DNA of 64,000 nt from Saitoella complicata NRRL Y-17804. Its lineage: Eukaryota; Ascomycota; Saitoellomycetes; Saitoellales; Saitoellaceae. Of this stretch, positions 1 through 11,900 are shown piece after piece. How positions within the stretch are numbered: position 1 is the first letter of the stretch; the number at the start of each line of letters is the position of its first letter. Made by a program: the position numbers and the translations under genes. Below the pieces are notes generated by a model. It worked only from the letters and a program-made list of their open reading frames with translations. It searched no databases and was not told the DNA's origin. Where the stretch lies: NCBI RefSeq assembly GCF_001661265.1, contig NW_017567002.1, forward strand, positions 310,001-374,000, read 5' to 3'.

Positions 1-38
1 AGTTCTAGAGTCCTGACATTGGTTGTCTCGCGATATAG

Positions 39-2306
39 GAAGCTCCTGGTATCATCAATGCTCTCACCATCCATCTCCGCCGAACACCCGGCACACACAA
101 ACTAGGCTCTCTCTATGTGGTAGACTCTGTCGCCCGTGCCTACCAAGACTTCGCTCGTAAGAGCCCGGCAGATGAACATGCATTCCTTGCTGGCCTTAAC
201 TTGATCGCCGACAATATCTATAATATTATGAATGACGCCGTCCAGGCTGCTCCTGAGAAAGATAAGGTATGCTATAATGATGTCTTTAAGAGTCAAGTGC
301 CATGTATGGATGGACATTGTCCGTGTATAAGATCGACCCCGACTGAGCCGCCTGCAATATTCACACGATATCAACCACCTGGGGTATATGCTGTCTGTAT
401 GTCGACCTCCGTGGTCGAAAGAGCTCAGGACAACACACATCAGTGAATAACGCAGCCCTAAGACGCCGTTCATTCATGCTGCAGACTCTTATGACATCAA
501 CGTAACGGGAGAATCAGTTGCTAACCATGTACTTCGCGCATAGGAAAAGATCAGGAAGTTGGTAGACATTTGGGAAAAGGCAGCAACGTTCTCGCCAGAA
601 GTTCTAAATGCTATTCGCGCGCAGAGCTTTGGAGGTAGCACCACACCACCCGGACCTCCTCCGACTCACCTTGCTCAGGCTGCACCGACTGCCGCTCCCG
701 TGGTTCCTCAAGGTAATTTTCAGGATGTTGCCCATAACCCACATCGTTTACTTACATACTTGTAGCTTCTGCGTCTGCTTCGGCGGCGACTCCGGTGCCA
801 AATGCTCAGAACACAGATGCGGCCTCCGTGTTGGCCATGCTTGCGAACATTGCCAAGCAAAACACTGCTGCTGCTGCTGCTCCGGCCGCTGCACCCGCAC
901 CCGCACCCGCACCCGCACCTGTTCTTCCGCTTCCGCCGGTACAGGCTCCAACCACTGCTACTCCTCAACCTACAGCAAGCGCTGACCCTAGGTTCAACAT
1001 GATTCCCACGGTCCAACACGCCGCGCCTGCTAATGTCGCGCTGCCCGCACCGTGCGTGACTCGGGAATACTTGACTGCAGATACTAACATCCATTCTTGC
1101 AGTTCAGCCCATCCTATGCCAGCCGCCATGCCTGGCCTTGACCCGCAACAGCTTGCCTTGTTGCAGCTACTTTCAACGCAACCCCAGCTCGCTGCTACCC
1201 TTCTCCAGAATGCAGGCGGCGCTGCTCCGTCGAATCCCGTGGCCATGCCATGGCAGCAACCATCATCTTCCGGACCTGGTCCCAGGGATGATGCTCTTCG
1301 TTCTCGCTCCAGGTCTCCGGGATACCGGGGTGGCCCACGTGACCGCTCACCCGCTCGCCGGGGTCGCAGCCCCTCCTACGACAATTATGGGCGTCGCGCA
1401 GGAGCTAGGGACAGGAGTCCCATGGGCCGTAGGTCCCGCAGTCGTTCGCCGCAAAGAAGGAGAAGTCCTCCTGGGTACGGACGGGAGCGCTCACCCCAGC
1501 GGAACACCGGAGGTGGACCACCGGATCAGCCCAAGAACACGAAGGGTCATCTGGTCCAGCCCGACCCCACCATCAGTCCCAGTGAAATCAAGGTGCTCAG
1601 CCGCACTCTCTTCGTCGGTGGTCTTACACATTCCGTGTCTGAGAGTGAGTTGAAAGACCTGTTTGGCAGGTATGGTGCGGTACAGAGTGTTATCTGTAAC
1701 CACGACAAACGCCATGCTTTCGTCAAGCTATACGAACGTCCTAACGCGGAGGCGGCAAAGAGTGCCATGGAGGTGTACCAGCATGGCGATACCACGTTGA
1801 GGACACGATGGGGTGTCGGGTTTGGACCCCGCGATTGCAGCGACTATGCTACGGGTGTCAGTGTTATCCCCTTGGGACGTCTTACTGATGCCGACAGGCG
1901 CTGGCTTCAGAGTGCCGAATATGGAGGAACTGGTGGTAAGCCTATCACGGGTGGTATCATTGTCGAGGAACCGGATATCGAGATTGGTGCTGGTGTATCA
2001 TCCAAGGCCATCTCTAAGAAGATGCCGACCAGGAGGGATAGGGACAGGGAATACGAGTCTGAGAGGCGTGACCGTGATTACGGGGCACCCAGGCGCGATG
2101 ATCCGTACGGTGGAGCTAGGGACATGGGAGCGATGATGCAGCAGGGCGGTATGATGCCTTGGATGATGCCTCAGAACGGCGGATTCCCTGGACAGGCTCC
2201 CCCTGGGTACCCTCAGGCTTTTTCACCTGCGCCTGGTACTGGAGGTTATCCCGGCTACGGATACCCTGGTCAGCCGGATCAACAGGGAGGAGCTCCCTGG
2301 CAGTAG
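39..2306 (+). CDS. seb1: Nrd1/Seb1-type RNA polymerase II CTD- and RNA-binding protein, 3' part
   Basis: Exons read as 39-266, 544-712, 766-1051 and 1103-2306; the first base of the window lies in an upstream intron, so the N-terminus is missing. The first two exons encode most of a CTD-interacting domain, with the typical KLGSLYVVDSV helix. Then come an Ala/Pro-rich linker, an RS-rich segment (nt about 1290-1500, repeated RDRSP and RSRSRSP), and an RRM with RNP2 LFVGGL near nt 1608 and RNP1 RHAFVKLY near 1712. The C-terminal extension after the RRM and the Gly/Pro/Met-rich tail match Seb1/Nrd1 architecture. Family members bind Ser-phosphorylated Pol II CTD and nascent RNA to direct termination and 3'-end choice in the nucleus. 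The 1052-1102 intron is 51 nt, in frame and stop-free, but has a perfect TACTAAC branch site, so I splice it out. Confidence 0.85.
864..919 (+). repeat. CTG and CACCCG microsatellites inside the seb1-like gene
   Basis: A run of about five CTG triplets (864-880) is followed by about five CACCCG units (892-919). Translated, they give the poly-Ala and Ala-Pro repeat of the disordered linker between CID and RRM. Length variation between strains would be expected to keep the frame, since both unit lengths are multiples of three. Confidence 0.7.
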
Positions 2307-2479
2307 TAGAGGAACGATTGGGATTGGGAAGGTGTTTTTATTATCGATATAGTTAAGACAATCAATTCTTGTTGGAATTCATCATCCCGTATTTGGACAT
2401 TGTGTCGCAGATCACCTAGTAATGTAGACTCGTATGACAGAGGTAAAAGTAAACACCGGAGGATGCTGACAAGTTCAGA

Positions 2480-3583
2480 ATGACGGGAAGGGTGATCGTA
2501 TTCGTGGGTGCTCCGACTGCAACGGAGCTTCTCGACACTTGGTCGCCTCACGAGGATGCTTCGGGACAAGCAAAGGACGCTACTCCATCAAATGGTGGGC
2601 CTAGATGGAGACGTCTGGATATCCCTGACAAAGTCCGCTTCCCGGAAGCTTCTCCGCTGGAAGAAGTACGCTTCTTGTCATCGTCGTTTCCTGAGACGCA
2701 GTTGCATGCTGAGGAAACGAGATGGACGCCGCATACACCTCTGGAGACCTACATTGAACAGAGCTTTGCCATATTCGAGGATGAAGGACCACAACTTGAC
2801 GTAGGGGAGAGAAGCCATACTATCTTACAAGCGGATACCCAGCCAATAGACACGTCGATGGTGTTAACATTGACGCCAATGCCAGCATACACGTTCGACA
2901 TTCGCATACCGGACCTTGAGGTAACCATGAAACCACCCGCATTGTCTCTCGCATACTTACATGACGGGACCAGGACCTTCCATCACAAAAAATGATTGCC
3001 CAAGGAACCTACAAACATCATGAATTTTCCATACTGGTGGCCATCATCGATATAGGACAGACCGCCGTGGTCAGGACGAAGAAGGGGGAGGATCTAGAAA
3101 TAGCACGACTGGTCGTGGGAGATCCCACCGTGTCAGCATTGGAGGTATCACTATGGGGATGGACAGCAGAATGGGCAAAAGAATTTAGAAGACAAGACAT
3201 CATATTGTTCGAGGGTAAGATAACGTCAGTCCATTACTCATGACTAGAACATACTGACTCGGGAGAAGGCCTTGGGTTGCAGAGCTTCGAGAACCGTGTT
3301 TCAGCGTCAACAAGGCGTAACAGAACTCGATGCTCACTGCTGTATCGAACACAGCGACTACACAGGGAAGACGATCAATGGCGGCCCAACCTGGCCGGGC
3401 ATGACGAGCAGACAAAGAGAGTGAGAGAGGTATGTGTTTACTTTGTCAGTCACAGGTTTGTTTTATCTGATCACGCAGATATTTTAGCTTCGCGACTGGG
3501 TTTTACGTTTCGTCCATGTGGGAGGACATCAACATGAATCGAACACGTCATTCGTACCGGAGGAGAGTCAGATGCTTCCCTGA
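2480..3583 (+). CDS. OB-fold-like fungal protein, four exons
   Basis: Four exons rebuild one gene that looks fragmentary frame by frame: 2480-2920, 2974-3214, 3265-3429 and 3488-3583, about 313 aa. All junctions are GT...AG; the third has TACTGAC close to its acceptor. The N-terminal 147 residues are poorly conserved-looking and acidic. The middle part (KMIAQGTYKHHEFSILVAI, then KKGEDLEIARLVVGDP and ALEVSLWGW) has the alternating beta pattern of an OB fold of the kind seen in RPA-like or shieldin-like single-strand binding proteins. The C-terminal part (LLYRTQR, RPNL, VRE-LRDWVLRFV) resembles, from memory, a block conserved in uncharacterised fungal OB-fold proteins. Function is not established; a role in DNA binding is inference only. 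The start is the first ATG of the reading frame, 174 bp after the preceding stop codon. Confidence 0.6.
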
Positions 3584-5756
3584 GCCAAAGTCATGGCTTT
3601 TGGATCCGGCGTGCACTTGCTTGCTCACTTGATCCAAATCAACAACAACGATATACGAACTTTAAAGGTGTTCAGATGAAGAGCCGTTGACGTCGCTTGT
3701 CTTGACTTGAGCCGGACTTTGGTGGAGGCTGTGTAGTGCTATGAAGTTCAAACTAAAGCTCTTATCTTCTTCACGAAATGGACTATGGGCGCGGAGAAAC
3801 ATCCCCGTCCCGTAGTGAGATTTAGCAACATCAAATGGAAGGATATCATTCGTTCGAGTTGGGTGCGAAAGTGATGGAGATTAGGTCAAGAAACCCCCAC
3901 ATACCCCCCCCGCCGGGGATCTCCATGGGGAGGCCGGCGCCGATCCCGTGCCCGACTGAGACTAATGAAGCTTGGCAAACAACGCTGAGGGAAAGAGGTC
4001 TAAGCATTTTTCTAGAGTAGAGGCCTGATCTAGGGGTTTCTTGCCACGATTCAGAGGAGGTGCCTCTCGGACGGGCATGTTTACTTCGATATGATTGGGC
4101 GTGGGGAGTTGCCGGACTCGACATTCCGAGTTCTTCGGAGCGCGCGCGTGTAGAGAAAGAAAGCTGACGGCTCGATCAAGGGAGATGAGCTGTGCTGACA
4201 GAACAACCTCCCGATTTATCCAGGTCAGCTTCAACTATGCACGGGCTTAGACGGCATAGGAAGTCTCCGGAAACAAGCGCTTATCGCGATGACGTTTCGG
4301 AAATGCTCGCGATGGCAGCGGAAGAATCACGGCTTAGACATCTCTCCTGTAATGTTACGTGAATAAAGTGCCTACCTACCCGTCTCCAGTCTTACAGTGC
4401 CGTGATTGCGGCTATGTGCACGGCTATTCCGGCACGGCTTGGCTGCCTTCCTAAACGGTGAGGTGGGTTGGGACGGCCCTTTCCCAAGCTGGCAGTGCTT
4501 CCCCCAAAAGGATCCGCGAGTCGATCATGAATCGCTCGATTGGGAAGGGCCTGGCAGTCCGACATAGCCGACCTCGATGGACGTGATTGACGATAAAGTG
4601 TATGCTGACAGGTTGTAATGGTACGGTAGATGAACATATAAGCATTCCTTGCTGGTCTGTCCGACTGGTCACAACAACAGCATTCCTTGACCCCTTCCCT
4701 TCCCTCTCGTGTGCCCGCCAATCGCAAGCGCTCCAAAGTGCGACGTGACTGCAGTGATTTGCGCGCGTCAAACCGTAAAAAAGTCGAGCAGAAAAGACGC
4801 CGAATATCCGTCTGTGATTGAAGGAGGCTGACATGATGGAGCGCCGCGGATGTTTGCTGCTGGCTGGCGTGTTTATCTCTGCAGCGCTGCTCATATGAAG
4901 TATGTATGGCACTTCAGCCGCCCACGTCAACTGCAATCGTAGAGTGGTTGGGTGATGTCTGAGTGTGGGATGGAGTTACACGGGCTGGACGTAGATACTC
5001 TTTTTCTAATAGCGAGATGGAATGCGATGTTGATCCGGACGTCATCAGGGTAAAAGTACATGGGAGATCAGGCTGGATTTGGATGACAGCGGCAGAGAGA
5101 GGAGAGCACGTCTTATCGCCGGTGAGATCGTCGGCAAAACGACGGCAAAAGTAAGGAAACAAGGTTTGCGTTCGGGGAAGAGGGCAGGAGCCGGACGGAG
5201 ATACCTGATCAAAGTAGGATGACGGGTTGGGTCGGAAGAGGGGCCGAGTGAGGGAAGAGAGGGCAGAGAGAGCAGAGGCCAGACGAGCGTGCAACGACAG
5301 GCAGAATCAAGCGAGCGAAGACCAGTCAGTGTGCCGTTCGGGCCGTTATGAATGTGGTCGCCATAGCAATAGAAGGATGAATTTTTTACCCTTGCCCTCG
5401 TTTCTGTGCTGGTTAGTAGTTGCGCGCGCACTAGGCCACCCTCGCCCAGACGGTCGCCGTCCCCTCCCCTCCCCCCCTGCCAGGCCGAAAAGAGTCGAGC
5501 CGCACTAACTCCGCTGCTGCCCATAAAATCCCCCGGCCTGCCCTCCACCAACAACTCGTCTTCGCACCCCCTCAACCTCCCCCACCAGCAAGTCTTCGCC
5601 CTTTCCAAAGGCAAGAGCCCCGTCAGCTTCTCCACCGAGTTGATTTGATCTTATCACCAGATCTACGGGTATCATCTTCGGAAAACCAGTTGCAATCGTC
5701 GCCCAACTCGAGCGATTCTCCTGTTAGCATACAACCCCGACAACTAATCGCCAACG
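3584..5756. promoter_or_regulatory. 2.2-kb gene-free promoter and leader of the proton ATPase gene
   Basis: I see no credible coding gene, tRNA or repeat family here; open frames are short, overlapping and of unnatural composition. A C-run (3907-3914) is present. From about 5440 to 5610 the strand is strongly pyrimidine-rich (CCCCTCCCCTCCCCCCC and CCACC/CCTC motifs), with a weak TATA-like CATAAAAT at 5521, and the coding sequence follows at 5757. Long pyrimidine-rich leaders are common for highly expressed fungal housekeeping genes. An intron in the 5' UTR cannot be excluded. Confidence 0.5.
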
Positions 5757-8567
5757 ATGTCGTACGTTCCCACCAACACTACTGAGGGTGAGGGCCACCT
5801 CGACCGTCTCAACGTCCCCATCACCACCGGTGAGTACGCCGCTCCCGTTGCTGCTGTGGAGACCGAGAAGGTCTACGAGGCCCCTGCCGCCGCTCCTGCC
5901 CCCAAGGCTACCGCCGGCGATGAGGAGGATGAGGATGAGGACATTGACGCTTTGATCGATGACCTCGAGTCCCAGGACGGTGGTGAGCTCGAGGAGGAAG
6001 AGGAGGAGGGTGACGGCATGGAGGCCAAGCCCACTCCCGAGGAGTTCCTCCAGACCTCCACCCGCACCGGTCTTACCTCCTCCGAGGTCGAGAACCGCCG
6101 CAAGCGTTTCGGTCTCAACCAGATGGCTGAGGAGAAGGAGAACCTCGTCAAGAAGTTCTTGATGTTCTTCGTCGGTCCCATCCAGTTCGTCATGGAGGCT
6201 GCTGCCGCCCTTGCCTTCGGTCTCCGTGACTGGGTTGATGCTGGTGTCATTTGCGCTCTTTTGCTTCTTAACGCCTGTGTTGGTTTCATCCAGGAGTTTC
6301 AGGCCGGTAACATCGTTGCTGAGTTGAAGAAGACCCTCGCTTTGAAGACTGTCGTCCTCCGTGACGGTCAGCTCGCTGAGATCGAGGCCCCCCTTATTGT
6401 TCCCGGTGATATCGTCCAGGTTGAGGAGGGTACCATCATCCCCGCCGACGGTCGTGTCGTTACTGAGGATGCCTACCTTCAGGTTGACCAATCTGCTCTT
6501 ACCGGTGAGTCCCTTGCCGTTGAGAAGCGCACCGGTGACTCCGTCTTCGCTTCCTCTTCCGTCAAGCGTGGTGAGGCCTTCATCGTTGTTACCGCTACCG
6601 GTGACAACACCTTCGTCGGTCGTGCTGCCATGCTCGTTAACCGCGCCGCTGCTGGTTCTGGTCACTTCACTGAGGTCTTGAACGGTATCGGAACGATTCT
6701 CTTGGTCTTGGTTATCTTGACCTTGTTGGTTGTCTACATCTCTGCCTTCTACCGCTCTACCCGTATCGCCCGCATCCTCGAGTTCACCCTTGCCATCACC
6801 ATCATTGGTGTCCCCGTCGGTCTCCCCGCCGTTGTTACCACCACCATGGCTGTCGGTGCTGCTTACCTCGCCAAGAAGCGTGCTATCGTCCAGAAGCTCT
6901 CTGCCATTGAGTCCCTTGCTGGTGTTGAGATTCTCTGCTCTGACAAGACCGGTACTTTGACCAAGAACAAGCTTACCCTCGGTGAGCCCTACTGTGTCGC
7001 TGGTGTTGAGCCCGATGATTTGGTTCTTACTGCCTGTTTGGCTGCTTCCCGCAAGAAGAAGGGTCTTGACGCCATCGACAAGTCTTTCTTGAAGGCTCTC
7101 CGTTACTACCCCCGCGCCAAGGGTGCTTTGGCTAAGTACAAGATTCTGGATTTCTTCCCCTTCGACCCCGTCTCCAAGAAGGTGACCGCCGTCGTCGAGT
7201 CCCCCGATGGTGAGCGTATTACCTGTGTTAAGGGTGCCCCTCTCTTCGTTCTCCGCACTTGTGAGGATGACGCTCCTGTCTCCCCCGAGGTCGCCAAGTC
7301 CTACAAGGACTGTGTCGCCGAGTTCGCTTCCCGTGGTTTCCGTTCCCTTGGTGTTGCTCGCAAGCGTGGTGACGGTGCCTGGGAGATTATGGGTATCATG
7401 CCCTGTTCCGACCCTCCCCGTCACGACACTGCCCGTACTGTCAACGAGGCCCGTCGTCTTGGTTTGTCCGTCAAGATGCTCACTGGTGATGCCGTCGGTA
7501 TTGCTAAGGAGACTTCCCGTCAGCTCGGTCTCGGTACCAACATCTACAACGCTGAGCGTCTCGGTCTCGGTGGTGGAGGTGACATGCCCGGCTCTGAGGT
7601 TTACGACTTCGTTGAGGCTGCCGATGGTTTCGCTGAGGTCTTCCCCCAGCACAAGTACAACGTCGTTGAGATCTTGCAGCAGCGTGGTTACCTTGTTGCC
7701 ATGACTGGTGACGGTGTTAACGATGCTCCTTCCCTTAAGAAGGCTGACACTGGTATTGCTGTCGAGGGTGCCTCCGACGCTGCTCGTTCCGCTGCCGACA
7801 TTGTCTTCTTGGCCCCTGGTCTCGGTGCTATCATCGACGCTTTGAAGACTTCCCGTCAGATTTTCCACCGTATGTACTCTTACGTCATCTACCGTATCGC
7901 CTTGTCCATCCACTTGGAGATCTTCTTGGGTCTCTGGATCGTCATCCTCGACCGTCTCCTCAACCTCGAGCTCGTTGTCTTCATTGCGATCTTCGCTGAT
8001 GTTGCTACCTTGGCCATCGCTTACGACAACGCTCCTTACTCCATGAAGCCCGTCAAGTGGAACTTGCCCACTCTCTGGGGTATCTCCGTTGTCTTCGGTA
8101 TCATCCTCGCTGCTGGTACCTGGATTATGTTGACCACCACCTTCGTCCGCGGCCACGGTATCATCCAGAACTTCGGTCAGGTCGATGAGGTTGTCTTCCT
8201 CGAGATCTCCTTGACTGAGAACTGGCTCATCTTCATCACCCGTGCCAACGGTCCCTTCTGGTCCTCCCTTCCCTCCTGGCAGTTGGCTGGTGCCGTCTTG
8301 ATCGTCGACATCCTCGCCACTATCTTCTGTATCTTCGGTTGGTTCGTTGGTGGCCAGACCTCCATCGTCGCTGTTATCCGCGTCTGGATGTTCTCTTTCG
8401 GTATCTTCTGTTTGTTGGCCGGTGCCTACTACCTCTTGCAGGACTCCGTTGCCTTCGACCGTTTGATGCACGGAAAGCCCATGAAGGAGAACACCAAGTC
8501 CCGCTCCGTCGAGGACTTCCTTGTTTCCATGCAGCGCGTTTCCACCAAGCACGAGAAGGAGAACTAA
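5757..8567 (+). CDS. PMA1: Plasma membrane H+-ATPase (P3A-type)
   Basis: Intronless, 936 aa, close to the 918-920 aa of yeast and Neurospora Pma1. The enzyme pumps protons out of the cell at the expense of ATP and sets the membrane potential for nutrient uptake. Visible motifs: an acidic N-terminal tail ([18 protein letters not shown]), TGES actuator motif at 249-252, phosphorylated Asp in SDKTGT at residue 396, and the hinge GDGVNDAP at about 651-658, with hydrophobic segments before and after the cytoplasmic domains. The C-terminal autoinhibitory tail ends [11 protein letters not shown]; the Ser-Thr pair at 929-930 corresponds to the glucose-responsive S911/T912 pair of yeast. Codon choice is extremely biased (GGT, CGT, GTC, TTG), indicating very high expression. 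Confidence 0.98.
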   Translation: MSYVPTNTTEGEGHLDRLNVPITTGEYAAPVAAVETEKVYEAPAAAPAPKATAGDEEDEDEDIDALIDDLESQDGGELEEEEEEGDGMEAKPTPEEFLQTSTRTGLTSSEVENRRKRFGLNQMAEEKENLVKKFLMFFVGPIQFVMEAAAALAFGLRDWVDAGVICALLLLNACVGFIQEFQAGNIVAELKKTLALKTVVLRDGQLAEIEAPLIVPGDIVQVEEGTIIPADGRVVTEDAYLQVDQSALTGESLAVEKRTGDSVFASSSVKRGEAFIVVTATGDNTFVGRAAMLVNRAAAGSGHFTEVLNGIGTILLVLVILTLLVVYISAFYRSTRIARILEFTLAITIIGVPVGLPAVVTTTMAVGAAYLAKKRAIVQKLSAIESLAGVEILCSDKTGTLTKNKLTLGEPYCVAGVEPDDLVLTACLAASRKKKGLDAIDKSFLKALRYYPRAKGALAKYKILDFFPFDPVSKKVTAVVESPDGERITCVKGAPLFVLRTCEDDAPVSPEVAKSYKDCVAEFASRGFRSLGVARKRGDGAWEIMGIMPCSDPPRHDTARTVNEARRLGLSVKMLTGDAVGIAKETSRQLGLGTNIYNAERLGLGGGGDMPGSEVYDFVEAADGFAEVFPQHKYNVVEILQQRGYLVAMTGDGVNDAPSLKKADTGIAVEGASDAARSAADIVFLAPGLGAIIDALKTSRQIFHRMYSYVIYRIALSIHLEIFLGLWIVILDRLLNLELVVFIAIFADVATLAIAYDNAPYSMKPVKWNLPTLWGISVVFGIILAAGTWIMLTTTFVRGHGIIQNFGQVDEVVFLEISLTENWLIFITRANGPFWSSLPSWQLAGAVLIVDILATIFCIFGWFVGGQTSIVAVIRVWMFSFGIFCLLAGAYYLLQDSVAFDRLMHGKPMKENTKSRSVEDFLVSMQRVSTKHEKEN

Positions 8568-8970
8568 GCATGTTTTTTTTATCACGTCAGTCTTTGAGTT
8601 TTTTTTCCTTGACAAAACGCACATTGTGCAGCTTTCTTAATAATTATAATAGAGACTTGTTCTCGTACCAAACTTCCTGTCTACAGTTTTCTATCCTGTG
8701 CTATCTTATCCTTGCTGCTCTGCTTCTCTTCACCTATCCTTTCTGCTTTGTTGACTTACCGAACTGGTTCCTTCCCTGGCGTTGAGTTCCCGGCTATGCA
8801 CTTCCCCTTTGCCCATGCCGTGCCGAGATTGCTCGACGTAGAGGGCTTCGGTGTCGGCTCTCCCTTGCTGCTGCCACGTGAAATGAAGAGCAGAGACCCT
8901 TCAAGTCGAATGATCCGAGATAAATGCCATGTAGACATCGACTCCTTCTATCGCCATTCACCAATAGACA
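8568..8970. other. Spacer: PMA1 3' region and promoter of the MscS gene
   Basis: Starts with a T-run at 8573-8580 and AT-rich sequence that should include the PMA1 polyadenylation region. The second half, near 8690-8760, is pyrimidine-rich and probably belongs to the promoter or leader of the channel gene starting at 8971. No gene is seen. Confidence 0.4.
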
Positions 8971-11900
8971 ATGCCTGATCCTCCAGAGAAATCGTCTCCT
9001 GTGAAGCACCAGCATACATCCACTCTCGCTGCTCCACCGACTCTATCCCTACCAGCATCACAGCCATTACCATCCAATTTCGGCTCTCCTAGTGGTCCTA
9101 CGGTAAACATCATTCCTGGGACTCCCGCGGCAGAGATCCATGAATCCTCGTATGCGATCCCGACTTTTGCACAGCGTGTTGCATCACCACCGGGATCAGT
9201 CAGCTCTCATCAATTCCTCAGTGAGAAGGATCTACTCTCACCTACAAGATCATTTCGACGAGCCGATACCTTTCGTTTCGAAGATGAGCTCGAAATTGCA
9301 CGAGCTGAGCAATTAGCCCAAGAAGCTACCGTTCAGGATAAGACCTCGCACAAGGGTACCAGGCTAACGTCGAAGACGACAGCTGCTCAGGATGATTTTG
9401 ACCGTCTGGCGAACCGGAAGGAGCATGGGCAGCACCCTGGATTATGGAGACCGCCAAAGGAGCCAATCACTGCTTTCGGGAAGCTGTTCTTGAAGTTGCA
9501 TCATTACTCCATCCTCACCCGGTACTTCTTCTACATGCTGCCAGTGGCACTCGTCATCCTCATCCCTTTGTTTATCGGAGCTTTCACATTCTACGACGCC
9601 AGCATTGGCGGCGTGAGAATGATGTGGTTCTTCATCTGGGTGGAAATCCTCTGGCTGACCCTCTGGGGTGCCAAGATCGTCTCGAAGGCCGTACCTCCGA
9701 TTATTGGTGTGATTTGCGGTACCTTCACGAACAGCTTCAAGAAATGGAGGAACGTTGCTGGACAACTCGAACTCCCTATCACCCTCTTCCTGTGGACACT
9801 CAGTTTCTGGGTCAGTTTCTTGCCATTGATGAAGCATAATCATGTCGATGGGAATATCGCTACAAAGGATTGGGAAACATTGATGAACCGCGTTCTTCTT
9901 AGTTTGTTCATTGCTATGGTGATGAACGTCGTCGAGAAGGTCATCATTCAGATGATCGCTCTCAACTTTCACGAGCGTCAGTACGAGGATCGTATCACGC
10001 TTTCCAAATTCCAGATTTCGAGTTTGGCGAAGATGTACCAGTTCTCTCGCGAACGACTGAAGAACGTGGAAGATGAGGAGTTTGAGCTGCCTGATCCTGA
10101 TCAACTCCCGTCTGGTGCTCGCACACCAAGACAAAACATCAGGAGTGTCGCCAAGACTGTCGGGAAGCAGGCGAAGCGTGGTCTCAACGCAGCTACCGAC
10201 GTCGTCGGTAAGGTGGCCGGCGAGATTGCAGGTCGTCGTGTCGCCATGACCACGGATGCTCTACAGGTTGTTCTTACCCTTCTCAGTACCACTCGCGGTT
10301 CCCAGACTCTCGCACGCAGAATCTACAAATCCTTCTGCACTGACGGGGAAACCGTGTCAACTGACGAAGGTGAAGAGGAAGTTGTCAAGATGGATACCCT
10401 AGCCGACGCATTCGATAGCCAGGACGAAGCCGAAGCCGCCTTTCAAATGTTTGATAAAGACATGAACGGCGACGTTACCTGCGAAGAAATCGAGATGGCC
10501 TGTGTCGAGGTCGGTCGTGAGAGGAAGGCTATCACGACTTCCTTGAAAGATCTCGATAATGCTGTAAGCAAGCTGGACGATATCTTTACGTTTATCGTTG
10601 CAGTGATTGCGCTTATTGTCTTCGTGAGTTTGATTTCGAGGAGTGTTTCGGGGATTCTCACAACTGCTGGCTCGACCTTGCTTGCGCTGTCTTGGCTGTT
10701 CTCGGGAACTGCGCAGGAAATCCTGGCGTCTCTTGTCTTTATCTTCGTTAAGCATCCGTTTGATGTCGGAGATCGTGTTGATGTGCCCGTGAATGGTACT
10801 GTCACTTCGCTCATTGTCAAGGAGATCCGCCTCATGGCAACGGAGTTCAGGATGCTTGATGGGCGTATCGTGCAAGCACCCAACTCTATCTTGAACACCG
10901 TTTTCATTCTCAACATGCGCCGCACGGGTGGTGTCGCTGAAGGTGCACCCGTCATCCTCAAGTTCGGCACAACATTGGAACAGATCGACGCCTTAAGACA
11001 AGCCATGCTCGACTTCGTCCGCTCCGAAAAGCGAGACTTCAAGCCGGATATCCTGACAGAGTTGACCGACGTACCCGAACTCCACTCCGTCAAACTCAGC
11101 GTTATCTTCTTCCACCGCTCTAACTGGCAAAACGAAGGCCTCCGCATCGCGAGGAGAAACAAGTTCATGTGTGCACTCATGGTCAACCTGCAACTGCTCA
11201 AGATCGAGTCCCCAAACAACCTCTGGCCTGGCACGACCCAGACTACGCCGATGTATGTTCATCACTTCAACAATGGTGCGATGGGTTCTCCGCCGAATTA
11301 TGCTACCTCGCCGCCTTCGCCTTCGGGGTCTCCGCCAGGGTCTGCGAGTGGTGGTGCTGGGCAGATTCATAGAGCTGATACGCACGACTCGATGGGCCAT
11401 AGGATGACGCCTATTCCTGAGGAGCAGCAGCCTGTGTCTCTCAAGGACCAACGTAAGCGTGTTGACTTTTCTCTGGGTGCACGCAGGCTTGTTGCCAGTG
11501 ATGACATGACAGACATTCATACGCTCGACGAAGGTCGTTCTGTGCCTCAAGTTGCTTATGAGCAAGCTGAAGCGGAACGTCAAGAGCGTGAGCAGGGTTT
11601 GACTAGGCAGACCTCGAGGCAATCTCAGAACTCTGCGCAAAACTCGCGTTCTTCGTTTGATAGCCACCAGACGCAGGGTAGCAAACTTGCACGCCGTTTT
11701 ACCGGGCGTCATAGGAGTGCATCTCTCAGCTCGATGCAACGCAAGCTTGTGGGCCCTCGCGGTTACCGTGAAGGACACGGGAATAACGGTGGTCATGTCT
11801 TTGACCGCAACATAGATGAACCTTTGCCAGAAGAGGAGGAAGCCGCGGAGTTGGCGGAGATCAACGTGGTTAGGAATGACATTGCGAACGCTGAGTTCGA

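Noticed and set aside
4451-5635. Overlapping minus-strand frames of 126-196 codons upstream of the proton ATPase gene
   Set aside because: They fall in GC-rich, pyrimidine-biased promoter sequence, overlap each other in several frames and show no domain or splice pattern.
5724-8624. A 966-codon open frame antisense to the proton ATPase gene, rich in Gly, Asp, Thr and Leu
   Set aside because: It mirrors the ATPase gene exactly. The strong codon bias of that gene avoids TTA, CTA and TCA, which keeps the complementary frame free of stops. The translated composition is repetitive and unlike a folded protein.
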